From Sclerotiophoma versabilis (taxonomy: Eukaryota > Ascomycota > Dothideomycetes > Pleosporales > Didymellaceae), in assembly GCA_012274445.1 (NCBI GenBank), contig JAAROD010000058.1, positions 434,001-498,000 of the forward strand: DNA of 64,000 nt, written 5' to 3'. A program made the position numbers and the translations under genes. Below the pieces are notes generated by a model that was not told the DNA's origin, did not search any database, and saw only the letters and a list, made by a program, of their open reading frames with translations. Each line of letters begins with the position of its first letter. The stretch's first letter is position 1. This document shows positions 10,348-20,141 of the stretch, one piece after another.

Positions 10348-12081
10348 ATGAAGGCGCAGTTTAAAACGTGGAGGAAAAGCTTGAAGCGTGCGTTCGGCCG
10401 CGAAGACGGGGAACATGCGAATGTCCTGGCTGATCTGCGGAAGTCTGGAGAAAAAGAGTGTGGAAGGAGTTGGGGTGGTGTGGAGCCTGGGCTTAGAACG
10501 GACTTTGGGCCGGGATTGGATGAGCTTCGATTAGATGAGTTTCGATCAGATCAGCCGCAGCCGAACAAGGGCGTCTTCGGCTGCGCCAGAAAACTACAGC
10601 TCAACGTGGAAGCTCTGGGTTGGGCGAATACCTCCAGGGTAGTGCAAGACGAGCCTGGACGCAGAAGAGGATGCGGGAAGTGGGCCACTTGGACGGGCTC
10701 GGTGGGAAGGAGCTTCGAGGGCTTGCGCTCGAGACAGAAGGGAAGCAGGTCAGGTGCGGGGACGGGAAATGCTGAGAACAATGTTGTTCCTGACGGCTTC
10801 ATGGCTGGAGCATCATACGTAGAAATCGAAGGAGAGGCTGGCTATGTTCCGAGGATGGCAGCTACGTGGGGACTGCGCACCACGACGGTCCACGAAGAGG
10901 GGGGAGGGCTTCAAGACGCTGAGGACCTCCGGCATGATTCACACTCTGCCAAAGCAGCGGGGGATGGATCGGAGTGCGCTGAGTACCTCCGGAATGATAC
11001 TGGAACCGTGCTCCGTATTAGACCGCGGCGCAGAAGGTCGAGGACAGCAGCAGGGAGACATGAGCGGCGGCGGAACCTCATGGAAGTATTCGCACGAGTA
11101 CCACAGCCAGTGCTTGCTGTCGAAGAAGGTAGTTTGGAAGAGCACACGACAGCTCCCGCTCAGGTTGTATCTTCTGAGTTACCTGAAGACTTCCAGACTA
11201 GCACTGAACCTGCACAAAGCGGTGAGGCGGTGAAGGAGTTCCATGCCCAGCAAACACCTGATGAGTCGCCAGACGTCGCTGAAAGCCTACCGGATACCAC
11301 CTTAGGAGCTGGAGATGTCGTACAGCCCAGAACCAGCCCGGCGAAGCAAAGACTCGGAAGTCCAGAACCTGGTGCCTGGTTCGGGAGTGGGCGTGCCCTG
11401 AGGCACACAACACTGGAGCATTTGCCGCATAGTAACCCAGAGGACCTTCCGCATGTCCAGCGTGTACTCGCAGATGTGAGGCGGGATAACGCGGGTTTGG
11501 CGAAGAGTGTGACGTCGGCTGAGCGTGGGCATGCTTCGACTGCCTCCTACGCCTCTCAAAATGTACAACCCCCTGGTGCCACAGTGCCTGGTCTGGAAAA
11601 GACTGGGGTCGCCGATCCAGCGCTCGACTCCATCCAGATCAGGGCCCAGAATGTCGCTCGGAGGCTCACCCTGGCACAGTTGAGACGAGTCGCGTCCAGA
11701 GAGAGCGTGCGAGGTCCTCGAATGCTCGATGGCGCGGTTGATACACCAGAGACCTCCAGTCCTGCGGCTGGCCCAAAGAGATTACGGGTCCGTAGGCGTC
11801 GTCGCAGTGAGCGCCCAGATGCGAGCGAGGCGCTGGCAGACGAGGACGTGTTGCAACCTCGTGACAGTCTGGATTCTGGACATCAAGACGCGAAGACGCG
11901 GTATTCGTCAGGAGACACGGTCATCTGGCGCGGTGACGCTGCTGGAGGCCTGGCTGCGCTGGCCAGGCCGACTGGTGAGGGAGTTCATTCAGGCGCTCAA
12001 CCTCATTGTGCGTCTATAGAGACGGTCATTCGTCGCAGTGCAGATGTTGATGCAGAGAGAGCAGTCGTGGATAGCGGATGA
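10348..12081 (+). CDS. Disordered hypothetical protein
   Basis: Uninterrupted 577-codon frame from ATG 10348. The frame is also open upstream to 10291, but only from a TTG. Composition is Arg/Glu/Gly/Ser/Ala-rich with no globular domain, signal peptide or membrane segment. Basic clusters (RPRRRRSR near the middle and RLRVRRRRRSER near residue 480) could be nuclear signals. An internal near-repeat occurs: ledger-like segments AEDLRHDS and AEYLRNDT, about 20 residues apart, arise from similar DNA at about 10913-10937 and 10974-10999. The length of the frame in GC-rich DNA argues for coding, but without homologues visible to me it could be a lineage-specific orphan or a fortuitous frame. Confidence 0.5.
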   Translation: MKAQFKTWRKSLKRAFGREDGEHANVLADLRKSGEKECGRSWGGVEPGLRTDFGPGLDELRLDEFRSDQPQPNKGVFGCARKLQLNVEALGWANTSRVVQDEPGRRRGCGKWATWTGSVGRSFEGLRSRQKGSRSGAGTGNAENNVVPDGFMAGASYVEIEGEAGYVPRMAATWGLRTTTVHEEGGGLQDAEDLRHDSHSAKAAGDGSECAEYLRNDTGTVLRIRPRRRRSRTAAGRHERRRNLMEVFARVPQPVLAVEEGSLEEHTTAPAQVVSSELPEDFQTSTEPAQSGEAVKEFHAQQTPDESPDVAESLPDTTLGAGDVVQPRTSPAKQRLGSPEPGAWFGSGRALRHTTLEHLPHSNPEDLPHVQRVLADVRRDNAGLAKSVTSAERGHASTASYASQNVQPPGATVPGLEKTGVADPALDSIQIRAQNVARRLTLAQLRRVASRESVRGPRMLDGAVDTPETSSPAAGPKRLRVRRRRRSERPDASEALADEDVLQPRDSLDSGHQDAKTRYSSGDTVIWRGDAAGGLAALARPTGEGVHSGAQPHCASIETVIRRSADVDAERAVVDSG

Positions 12082-12620
12082 GTTTCAGGATCAGAGTGTG
12101 ACGGGTCTGATGACATGTCATGTGCAATGCATGGATTCCCAAATCATGTTGTGTTCCAATGAGCCAGGAAGGTTTCATGTAGTGAGGGAGGGAGAGTCTT
12201 CTTCGAGTGCTCGCACGAGGCGGGCCGTTCGACGAAGACCTTTCGTGGGCAAAGTCATGGAGGGCATCGACGCTTGAGTTGAGTTGGGCATATTTGCACG
12301 CACAAGTTCGACAGAAACAGTCAGCATCACGACATCACTCCAGAAATTCAAAAGATCCATTACAGCACAAGGCTGCAACCACTCAAAGAGTGCAGCTCAA
12401 TGAGCTGGGAGGTTTGTTCAGGTAATGGATGTATTCACTATGAATCACCATTCCTCAGCCACCACGCTGCAAGAGTCGACGCAGGCCTATCGGCGCCACG
12501 GACCCTATGTCCTCCATCATCCGTCGTGAAATGCTTTTTTATCCGTATCCATCCAGACGCCGTGAAGTCATGCGTGTCCATCATCCCAACCAGTTGAGTG
12601 CAGCCATCGAGATTTTGCGC
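12082..12620. other. Intergenic, convergent 3' ends
   Basis: Lies between the 3' ends of the disordered ORF (+) and the ribosomal protein gene (-). No additional coding or structural signal was recognised. Confidence 0.5.
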
Positions 12621-13170
12621 TTATGCGACGAGCTGGACAACACCACCGGCCTCCTTGATCTTCTTCTCGGCCTCAGCGGAGAAGTAGCGGGCACGGACGA
12701 TGATGGGGACCTCGGGGAGGCGGCCCTTTCCGAGGACCTTGGAGTAGCCGAAGTCGAGGAGGTTGAGGACGGGGGCCTTGTCGCCCTTCTTGGCGAGGTA
12801 TTCCTCACGCTTCTCAGCGGGGACGAGCGACCAGAGCTTGTCGAGGTTGATGACGGGCTTCCAGAAGTGGTTCTGCTGCTTGTGGACTGTGTGCGCATGA
12901 GTTTATGCAGCAGAGCTCGATCGAATGTGCGTTACTTACAGTACCTCATACCAACCTTACCGAAGTAACCGGGATGGTACTTGTCGATGTTGGTCCTGTG
13001 GTGGTGCTGACCACCGGCCATACCACGACCACCGGGATGCTTCCTGTGCTTTCCGACACGTCCGTGACCGGCGGAAACGTGACCGCGGTGCTTGCGGGTG
13101 TTGCTCAATCTGGGGGCATGTTAGAGGTGCTTGCGATAGCTGCACGCGGGGGTGCTGACCTGGTGGGCAT
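12621..13170 (-). CDS. RPL28: 60S ribosomal protein uL15 (L27a/L28)
   Basis: complement(join(12621..12886, 12940..13109, 13160..13170)), 148 aa, the normal family length. Diagnostic stretches are RKHRGHVSAGHGRVGKHRKHPGG near the N-terminus, HHHRTNIDKYHPGYFGKVGM, and WKPVINLDKLWSLV. The protein ends EAGGVVQLVA. The first exon is only 11 nt (ATG CCC ACC AG). Intron 1 (13110-13159, 50 nt; GTCAGC, CTAAC, CCCCAG) is placed because it alone restores M-P-T-R-L-S-N-T-R-K. Intron 2 (12887-12939, 53 nt; GTAAGT to CACACAG) splits the Phe codon of MRYFHKQQ. It is part of the large ribosomal subunit, near the peptidyl-transferase region. A first intron immediately after the start codon is common in fungal ribosomal protein genes. 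Confidence 0.98.
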
Positions 13171-13491
13171 GTTGACGGCTGTTGAGTTAGTATCGTGAAC
13201 AACTGACGCTGCGCAAGTCGAAGTTTTGCCAGGTCCACGCGAATTTCGTAGTGCGCGCTAGGGCCGGCGGTGGGTTGTTCCGGTGTGGGTACCCACCTCG
13301 AGCGCAACTTCACGTGCAGATGGACCATCATACTTCAAGAATCGTATCTCATTAATTCATTATCGTCATAGGATATCTCGTGCATTACATCAAGACGTAT
13401 AGCGCAAGCGTCAAATTCGAACGTCTGGCCTGTTCAATGCTCCCGGACTGGTGCAGCGGAGTTTGCCCTCATGGCTGCCGATCTATGCTGT

Positions 13492-14402
13492 CTAAAACAA
13501 TGCGCCTCCGAGAAGAGTACCGCCCAGGAAGCCAGCTGCGATTGGCAGTCCAGCACCGCCGCCTAGTCATGTCAGCGTTGTCTCAGTAAGCAAAAGTGAG
13601 GTGACTTACCGTAACCGTAACCGTAAGGTCTCCCGTACGGAGCCGCTGGGCGCATATAGCGTACGCCGGGATTGTATCCCCCATACGGAGTGCCGTACGG
13701 GTTGTAGCCATAGGCTCCGCGCGGCGCGTACCCGTTGGGAGGTGTGACGTATACATCTCTGCCTTGTGCATCTTTGCATAGGAACTGGGGTTCGCCAGTC
13801 TCCATGGCGCGGATCAGGGCTTGTCGTGCGCGAAGATGAGCTTGGTAGGCTCGTCGCTCCTGTTCTGCGCGGCGCGCGCGTTGCTGTTCACGCTGGGTGT
13901 GCGTAGATCCGGTGACCTTGTCTTTCAGCTTGCGAGAGAACTTGTGGAAGCCTGTGAGCCCTGGGTCGGCGCTCTTGCCGCGCCCGTCTGGCCGTGGTGG
14001 AAGTTCGTGGTCATCGTCTGAATCCTCCGCCCCCAGGTCTTCGGTCGTAATGGTTCGCTTCATGCGACTGTACTTCTTGCGTTCCTCCGGGCTGAGGGTA
14101 CTCAGGTACTGCTCATCGTCGTACGGATGCGTCCATATCGATCGTGGCGGGTCTGCCCTGGTGTCTACGAAGAACTGGTGGTGCGACTCGGGGTCGAAGG
14201 TGCGCACCCAGCCTGGAGGTAGCGGTCGCAGCTCGTCCTCCATGGACCGCCGCCGCTCCATAGGAATGCCATTTCGCTCTGTGCGCGCGCCGGGCCTGTC
14301 CGTAGAGACACGAGTTATGGCCGGCGTAGGGTCGGTTGATGAGCTACCAGTGGCGCTCTCGTAGGACGGTGGAGGCTCGTGTGGATGCTGTGTGCCCGAC
14401 AT
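13492..14402 (-). CDS. WW-domain protein with PPxY motif
   Basis: complement(join(13492..13562, 13610..14402)), 287 aa. A WW domain covers about residues 61-93: LPPGW with the first Trp at 65, a central FFVD strand, and second Trp 90 followed by THP. Near the N-terminus a PPSY motif (about 11-14) could bind WW domains of Rsp5-type ubiquitin ligases or act in cis. The middle is a charged, Arg-rich helix (RREQQ-type). The C-terminus is Gly/Tyr/Pro-rich with repeated YGYGY/NPYG units. The 47-nt intron 13563-13609 (GTAAGT, CTGAC, TAG) switches the tail from an aberrant frame to GGGAGLPIAAGFLGG, a Gly-rich hydrophobic end typical of this fungal family. Likely a cytoplasmic or membrane-associated adaptor. 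Precise role unknown. Confidence 0.85.
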
Positions 14403-16136
14403 AGTGGGTCGCGCTGGAGTCGTGACGAAGGATGGATAGGGAGAGGCTGTTGCGTGAGAAAGTGTCGTTGTTCTGTGTTTGAATGCAACAACTGTATCGC
14501 GAGGCTGCGTGTTTGAAGGCCAAGGGAGCGTTGCTGCAGCTTGTTTGACTATATGTATGCGCTCATCGTGGCGTCAGTCCCCGCCAGCCAGCTTAAGTCC
14601 GGGGGAAGGCGCAGGTGGCGGTGCGGCAGTCTAGCACCAGCAGCAGCGCCGCAACGTCTGGGCTCAGATCTCGTGATGAGGTGTTCTACGGTTTGCCATC
14701 ATCTTCGACGCCGCAGCGACCTGGCGCGGCGTTGCCGGCGGGCTGTGAACTGTTGTCGAGGCTGAAGGCGCCGCCGGCTGTCTCTCTCACACTGGCAAGC
14801 GCAACGGTAGCGTTCTACAGTACCGCACCCTACCTCCCAACGGCACGCCCGGGTTTTTGACCTGTGCTCATCTACCACGCGCGCGCTTGTTGCACGGCAG
14901 TGCCTTCAGACCTAAAGAGGCATGTCTTAGAGGTCTGGAGATCTGGTCCTGGGACTAGCGACACTGCCGGTAGCCGCACGTCTTGTGCCCACACGCTCGC
15001 GCTCTCCCCAGCGCCCACTGAGTTCGATCTCAACACAACGGCCACTCCACACTATGCTTTGGTCAGCACAGGCCGTCTAGAGGCTCGCATACAATCAGCG
15101 AACCCCTCCGTCGAAATCCTGGTTTCGCTGGGAGACCCCGCACCTGATTGCGCTGCCTCCGGTAGGAGCCTCGACAGTGCCCACCATGATTTTGAAGACG
15201 GCAGTGCCCGACCCACCCGTCGTAAAGGATGCACCGAGCGCATGATGTTCTGGATCTACGAAGAAGCTCTCCTTTGAAGCTCTCAATTCGTCATTCGACG
15301 GGTTTCCCGCTTTCCTTGCGTAATGGTCAAGCGATCTGATGCGCACCTGAGCTACCTAACATGACTTCAGAAGCAAGAACAACAAGCCACTCATCCGGCC
15401 AAGCATCCGGATCTACCTCAGAATCCTAGCCAGGTGTTTCAACTGTGCTCCCTGCCTATTTCGCCCCTTTCGCACAAGCAGGACCCCATGGGTCGCTGCA
15501 ACACTGACCCCGAGTCAGCTGGACCAAGGTAGTTGTTCTATGACTAAACTTCCATGGAGCTTTTTTCACTCTTTCGCGAGATGACCCTGGGCGACTATCC
15601 CATATCCATCTTACTGATACCTTCCCCTGGGCTTGGAGAATCGCAATAAGATGCGCTGTTGGTGATTGAAAGTTGAAATCTGAACGGCCCGTACCGTCCA
15701 CAATGTACCGTAGCACGTTTTTAGCTCCCCCCGAAAAGCGGATACTGGGACCAAGGTACTACAATCTCAGATACTAGATGCGACTTGTGCGACCTGTCGC
15801 AAAGGTACCTGCTTCCATCGATCTTCCTGGGTAACGTAGGCGTTGTTGAGGACCCTCCAACCACCGCGCATGAACTCCATGTCTTAACTTTTCGGGCGAA
15901 CCTGTCAACTGAGATCGTCAACGGCGCATTTCACATGAAGCATGATTTGGGAGTTTGTTCAAGGGCCAATTTATTGGGTATATAGGTCCAGGCAACGCGG
16001 CATGGAGTTTCCTCTACAGCAACTCCATTCCTCGGTTCATTCCGCCGGCGATATCATAACAGACCCACCTCCTCGCACAAACTCCTCGACTGTCTGAGAT
16101 CCTGTCTCTCGACAGTCACTCATTCATTTCTCCAAG
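14403..16136. other. Divergent intergenic region, 1.7 kb
   Basis: Separates the WW gene (-) from the GH81 gene (+). No supported gene. The reverse frame 15095-15346 has coding-like composition but lacks an ATG and recognisable domain. The distal part holds the GH81 promoter elements. Confidence 0.5.
15966..15985 (+). promoter_or_regulatory. CCAAT and TATA-like elements of GH81 gene
   Basis: CCAAT at 15966-15970 followed by TATATAG at 15979-15985, about 150 bp upstream of the GH81 start codon at 16137. The spacing suits a regulated, TATA-containing fungal promoter. Inference only. Confidence 0.5.
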
Positions 16137-19100
16137 ATGGCAAAGCTTTCTTTGCTGCTGGCAGTTAGCCAGCTTTCACTCGTTTACAGTCACCCAGCAA
16201 GGGATATAAAGCGACAACCAGATGTGCTTGGGGAACGTGCTATAACGATATCAACCAATCTTGAGGCCACGACCAGTTACAGCACAGCGATACGGACGTT
16301 ACAAACCGCGACCGTGACAACCCGCCCGTCGCTCGAGGGGGTACGGTTTTTGTGTATCCTGCTATGACAGTGTCACAAGCTAATACATGTATAGACTATT
16401 CTGACTGCGCTTCCCACAGGCGGAGGTATCACTCGTGATCCTGCTGACTTGCCTGGAGTCACTAAGACAGTCGATCCTCTGTGCCCCAAAGAGACACCGC
16501 TCGAACCAGGACTTGCTTCACCAATAGGACAACCTGCGCAAAATATATTCACACCTTTGTCGTTAGCTACGGGAGTGCCTGCACCATCAATACCCTTTCG
16601 GAGCGACCATCCTGTCCAGAAGCAGAACATTGCCAACGGCAACGTACCCATTCAGACGAACAAGTTCTACGCCAACTTCTTCCTCGGTACTCGAAAAGAA
16701 TCAGTATGGACGCACCCCTACTCATTGTCCTGGGCCCAAGGTCGGGGAGGTACATACGGCATGGCCATCAGCCACACCGAGCGCAGTCAGTTCTCGTTTG
16801 GACCTGATTACAACAGCCCACAATACTTTATCTCACCTATTGGGATCCAGCACATGGCACTCTCTGCGGCTGAACTGAGAGAGGGAACAGTCATGAATGT
16901 CGAAAACCTAAAGGCTTTCTCTGCTTATGCCAACTTTGCGCCAGATGCTGGTTCCGAAGTTGTGATGTCTGTACCTGTGGTCCAAGGCATGGGCTTCATT
17001 ACAGCAGTCTACGACAACGCTCAACCCATACTCAGTAGCAGTGTCTACTTCCGTAGCCTCAAATATGCTGGCTCGGTGAACGATGCCAACATCACCTTCA
17101 AGTATAACACTCAGCTCGAGGATAATTCCCAATGGCTCGTATACGTCACACCGCTTCGAGCTGACGGTATTCCTCCCATGACACTGGTAGGAGGGGGTAC
17201 CATCCGTGGTCCAGAGACATTCACTGGCCTAGTACAGGTTACTAAGAACCCCAGCGGCACAGAAGGCGAGCGTTACTTCGACCGTAGCGCAGGCACATAC
17301 GCGACTGAAGCAACAATTTCTGGCTCGATCAGCGGCCCTTCAGGAAGCTACACACTGTCATGGACCAAAGGAGGTGTGCTAGATCGACCGCTGATTATGT
17401 ATGCTTTACCACACCACGTTGAATCGTTCGACCAAGAGACGCGAGGTGCTATGACTGGCATACAGTTGGTCACGACTACGAAAGGCGCGGCTACAGCAGT
17501 TCAAGCTGACAAGTTTACTATGATCGAACCTGACCTTCCTACAACCATGGGCTTTGCGCCATGGGCCAAGGCCGCCAACGGTGCTCAGGGCGGCACAGAG
17601 AACGTGAACTTGCCTGCCTCGGCGCTGCAGCTTGTCAATGCTGCTGGAACATCTGAACTGAGACAGGACTTTATCTCACAGACAAGCTTGAACAGCATGT
17701 ACTACTCTGGCAAAGGGCTCGCCAAGTTTGCTGGTATCATCTACACCATGCAGACCATGGCTGGTAACAGCAACCTCGCCGCAGCTGGCCTGGAGAAACT
17801 CAAGGATGCTTTTAACGTATTCGTCAACAATACCCAACCCGAACCGCTTGTGTACGATACTGTTTGGAAGGGTGTTGTTTCTGGTGCGTCCTACAGATCG
17901 CCAACCAGAGATCTAGGCTTGGACTTCGGAAACACCGCATACAACGATCACCATTTCCATTATGGCTATTTTGTCTACACTGCTGCAGTGATCGGCCACT
18001 TGGACCCGACTTGGCTTGAGCAGGGAACCAACAAGCAATGGGTCAACACACTCGTCCGCGACTACGCCAACCTAGTGACAGACGACTACTTCCCCTTTTC
18101 ACGCTCCTTTGACTGGTTTCATGGCCATTCATGGGCGAAGGGCCTTTTCGAGTCTGGAGACGGCAAAGATCAAGAGTCCACATCAGAGGATACCTTCGCA
18201 ACCTTCGCACTCAAGATGTGGGGTAAGATCTCCGGAGACGCTAATATGGAAGCTCGTGGCAATCTACAACTTGCAGTGCAGGCTCGCAGCGTCAATAATT
18301 ACTTCTTACTCAAATCAGACAACAAGAATCAGCCGCCGCAATTCCTGTTCAACAAGGTTACCGGTATCCTCTTCGAGAACAAATGCGACCATGTGACATA
18401 CTTCGGCACCAACATCGAGTACATCCAGGGTATCCATATGATCCCACTGAATCCTAGTTCGGCATATACGCGCCCCAAGGACTTTGTGAGGGAGGAGTGG
18501 GATACGTTCTTCAGCAATGGCCGTGTCGATCGAGTAGCTGGGGGCTGGCGCGGGATTCTGTATGCCAACTTGGCTCTCATCGACCCCCAGACAAGCTACA
18601 ACTACTTCGCCGATCCTAACTTCGACTATGGCTCGCTTGATGGTGGTGCAAGCCGTACTTGGTACCTTGCTTACGCGGCGTCGATGTTGAATCTTGGGGC
18701 AGCAAAGGCAGAGCCAGACACGACGCTACAGTACTCTACGCAACAGCAGCAGCCTCAACAGGAGCCGCCGCAACAATGTCAGCAGCCCCAGTCGGAGCCT
18801 CAACAGGAGCCTCAGGAGCCGCCGCAACAACCTCAACCTCAACAGGAAGCACAACCTTCTTACGACCTCCCAGCTGCACCACAACCTAGCCAAGAAGCAC
18901 CCCAGCAGCCTCAGCCTCAGCCTCAGCCTCCGCAACCCGAACAGCAGGCGCCCGAGCAGTCTCCTCGACCGCAGCCCGAGCCCACTGAAGACCCCGGAGT
19001 CGAGCCATCACCAGCACACGAACAACCCGACGACCCACCATACACAACCGACCCCTCATTCGAATGGTCCGGCTACGAACCTAACACCGAAGACCAAGAC

Positions 19101-19352
19101 CTGCCTGCTGAGAATCTATACGACGACTGGCGCAGCTACTTCGACAAGTACCGTCACGACGCGCTCCACGGCGATGACGGTGGGAGGCCAACGCGGAACC
19201 GAAGGCCATGGGATGCTCCCTATGATAGCCCATACAACCGTGCGGTTGGTGGAGAAGCCAATGCTAACGCTGACACCGAGGACGAGGGCGAGTGGGAGGA
19301 TGTGCTCGACTGCGGGGACTCAACAAGCAGCGCTCCAGACCCGAATGTTTAA
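16137..19352 (+). CDS. Secreted GH81 endo-beta-1,3-glucanase with Pro/Gln tail
   Basis: join(16137..16353, 16420..19352), 1049 aa. A signal peptide (MAKLSLLLAVSQLSLVYS) precedes a Ser/Thr-rich linker. The GH81 module starts near residue 100 (IPFRSDHPVQKQNIANGN, QTNKFYANFFLG) and ends near 840. The catalytic region shows YNDHHFHYGYF with the Asp at about 582, and GDGKDQESTSEDT with acidic residues at about 658 and 662, as expected for this inverting family. Enzymes of the family cut beta-1,3-glucan of fungal walls or callose, for example during cell separation. From about residue 842 comes a roughly 200-residue Pro/Gln repeat tail followed by an acidic Asp/Glu/Tyr-rich end, absent from typical family members. 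Intron 16354-16419 (66 nt, GTATCC to CACAG) is the only in-phase solution found; its donor is weaker than usual. Confidence 0.93.
18726..18990 (+). repeat. Pro/Gln codon repeat in GH81 tail
   Basis: Imperfect tandem CAG/CAA-CCT/CCG/GAG codons encoding QQEPPQ/PQPQ-type repeats within the GH81 coding region. Low-complexity DNA prone to length variation. Confidence 0.8.
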
Positions 19353-19495
19353 TCTTCAAAAGAAAGACACTCGGTGGCAGGAAAATGGCGCTTTAGCATG
19401 GACGACGCTTAACGACTATGGGTGACACTGTGCCGTGACTTCTTGTACATGGTTAGGTGATGATTAATGAGTACGTTGATAATGGACGGATGATG

Positions 19496-19552
19496 TATCG
19501 ATGGATGGATAGATGGATAGATGGATGGGTAGATGGATGGGTAGATAGACGG
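19496..19552. repeat. GATG/GATA tetranucleotide microsatellite
   Basis: Imperfect tandem GATG, GATA and GGTA tetramers (for example GATGGATGGATAGATGGATA) about 150 bp downstream of the GH81 stop codon. Confidence 0.85.
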
Positions 19553-19589
19553 GTATTCTAATCGTATATAGACCTTCATTTGAATTTAG

Positions 19590-19632
19590 TCTACTTTTGC
19601 ATCTACATCTACATCTCCATCTACATCTATAT
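19590..19632. repeat. ATCTAC hexamer repeat
   Basis: About six imperfect copies of ATCTAC/ATCTCC in tandem, close to the tetramer repeat. Confidence 0.75.
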
Positions 19633-20141
19633 CCCGTCCATTGCGTACACACAAACAGCATATAGTAACTGGATAGGCACACATACTGCTTAGAAAGGAG
19701 GGAGAGCAGATGCAAGATTGAGCGTGCTGAGCATGATTTTAAACGCAATCAACGAGTTGTTGTTTTGTAATATGGGACTTTTGTAATATGGACCGAGCAG
19801 GCGAGAGATGTGAAAAATGTATGGAATGGGCAAGATGAGTGAGATGGGAGAGAAGGTGAAGCAAAGCGGGTTCCAGCCGTGTCCGTCGAGGAGGGGTGGT
19901 ATCTGCAGGTGAGAACGAGGGGTAGTGGGAAACAATGGTAGTGGCAGGGCTGAGACTTGGTGTAGTTCTCGGTCTGGGTGTGATTTCGGATGGGTGTATT
20001 GATGTATTGATGTATTGTATGCTCAAGGTGGAAATGGATTCGCTTTGCTTTGAACTCGCTGTGCCTCGTGATATCGCTATGCAACATAAAAATCCCATCG
20101 TATCCCGCGCTCTTCTTCCATTTTTCTACTTCCAACACATG

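Larger units (their letters stand above)
19353..20141. other. Convergent intergenic region with microsatellites
   Basis: Lies between the 3' ends of GH81 (+) and SEC24 (-). It contains tetranucleotide and hexanucleotide repeats, listed separately. Open frames here arise from the repeats and have no domain. Confidence 0.6.

Noticed and set aside
12507..13198. Plus-strand ORFs across the ribosomal protein gene
   Set aside because: They are reverse shadows of the highly conserved RPL28 exons.
14864..15346. Overlapping open frames of 137 (+) and 83 (-) codons
   Set aside because: Both begin with GTG rather than ATG; no signal peptide, domain or intron support.
19464..20138. Repeat-encoded ORFs near the GH81/SEC24 junction
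   Set aside because: Encoded by GATG and ATCTAC microsatellites or by antisense of 3' UTR; no start or domain support.
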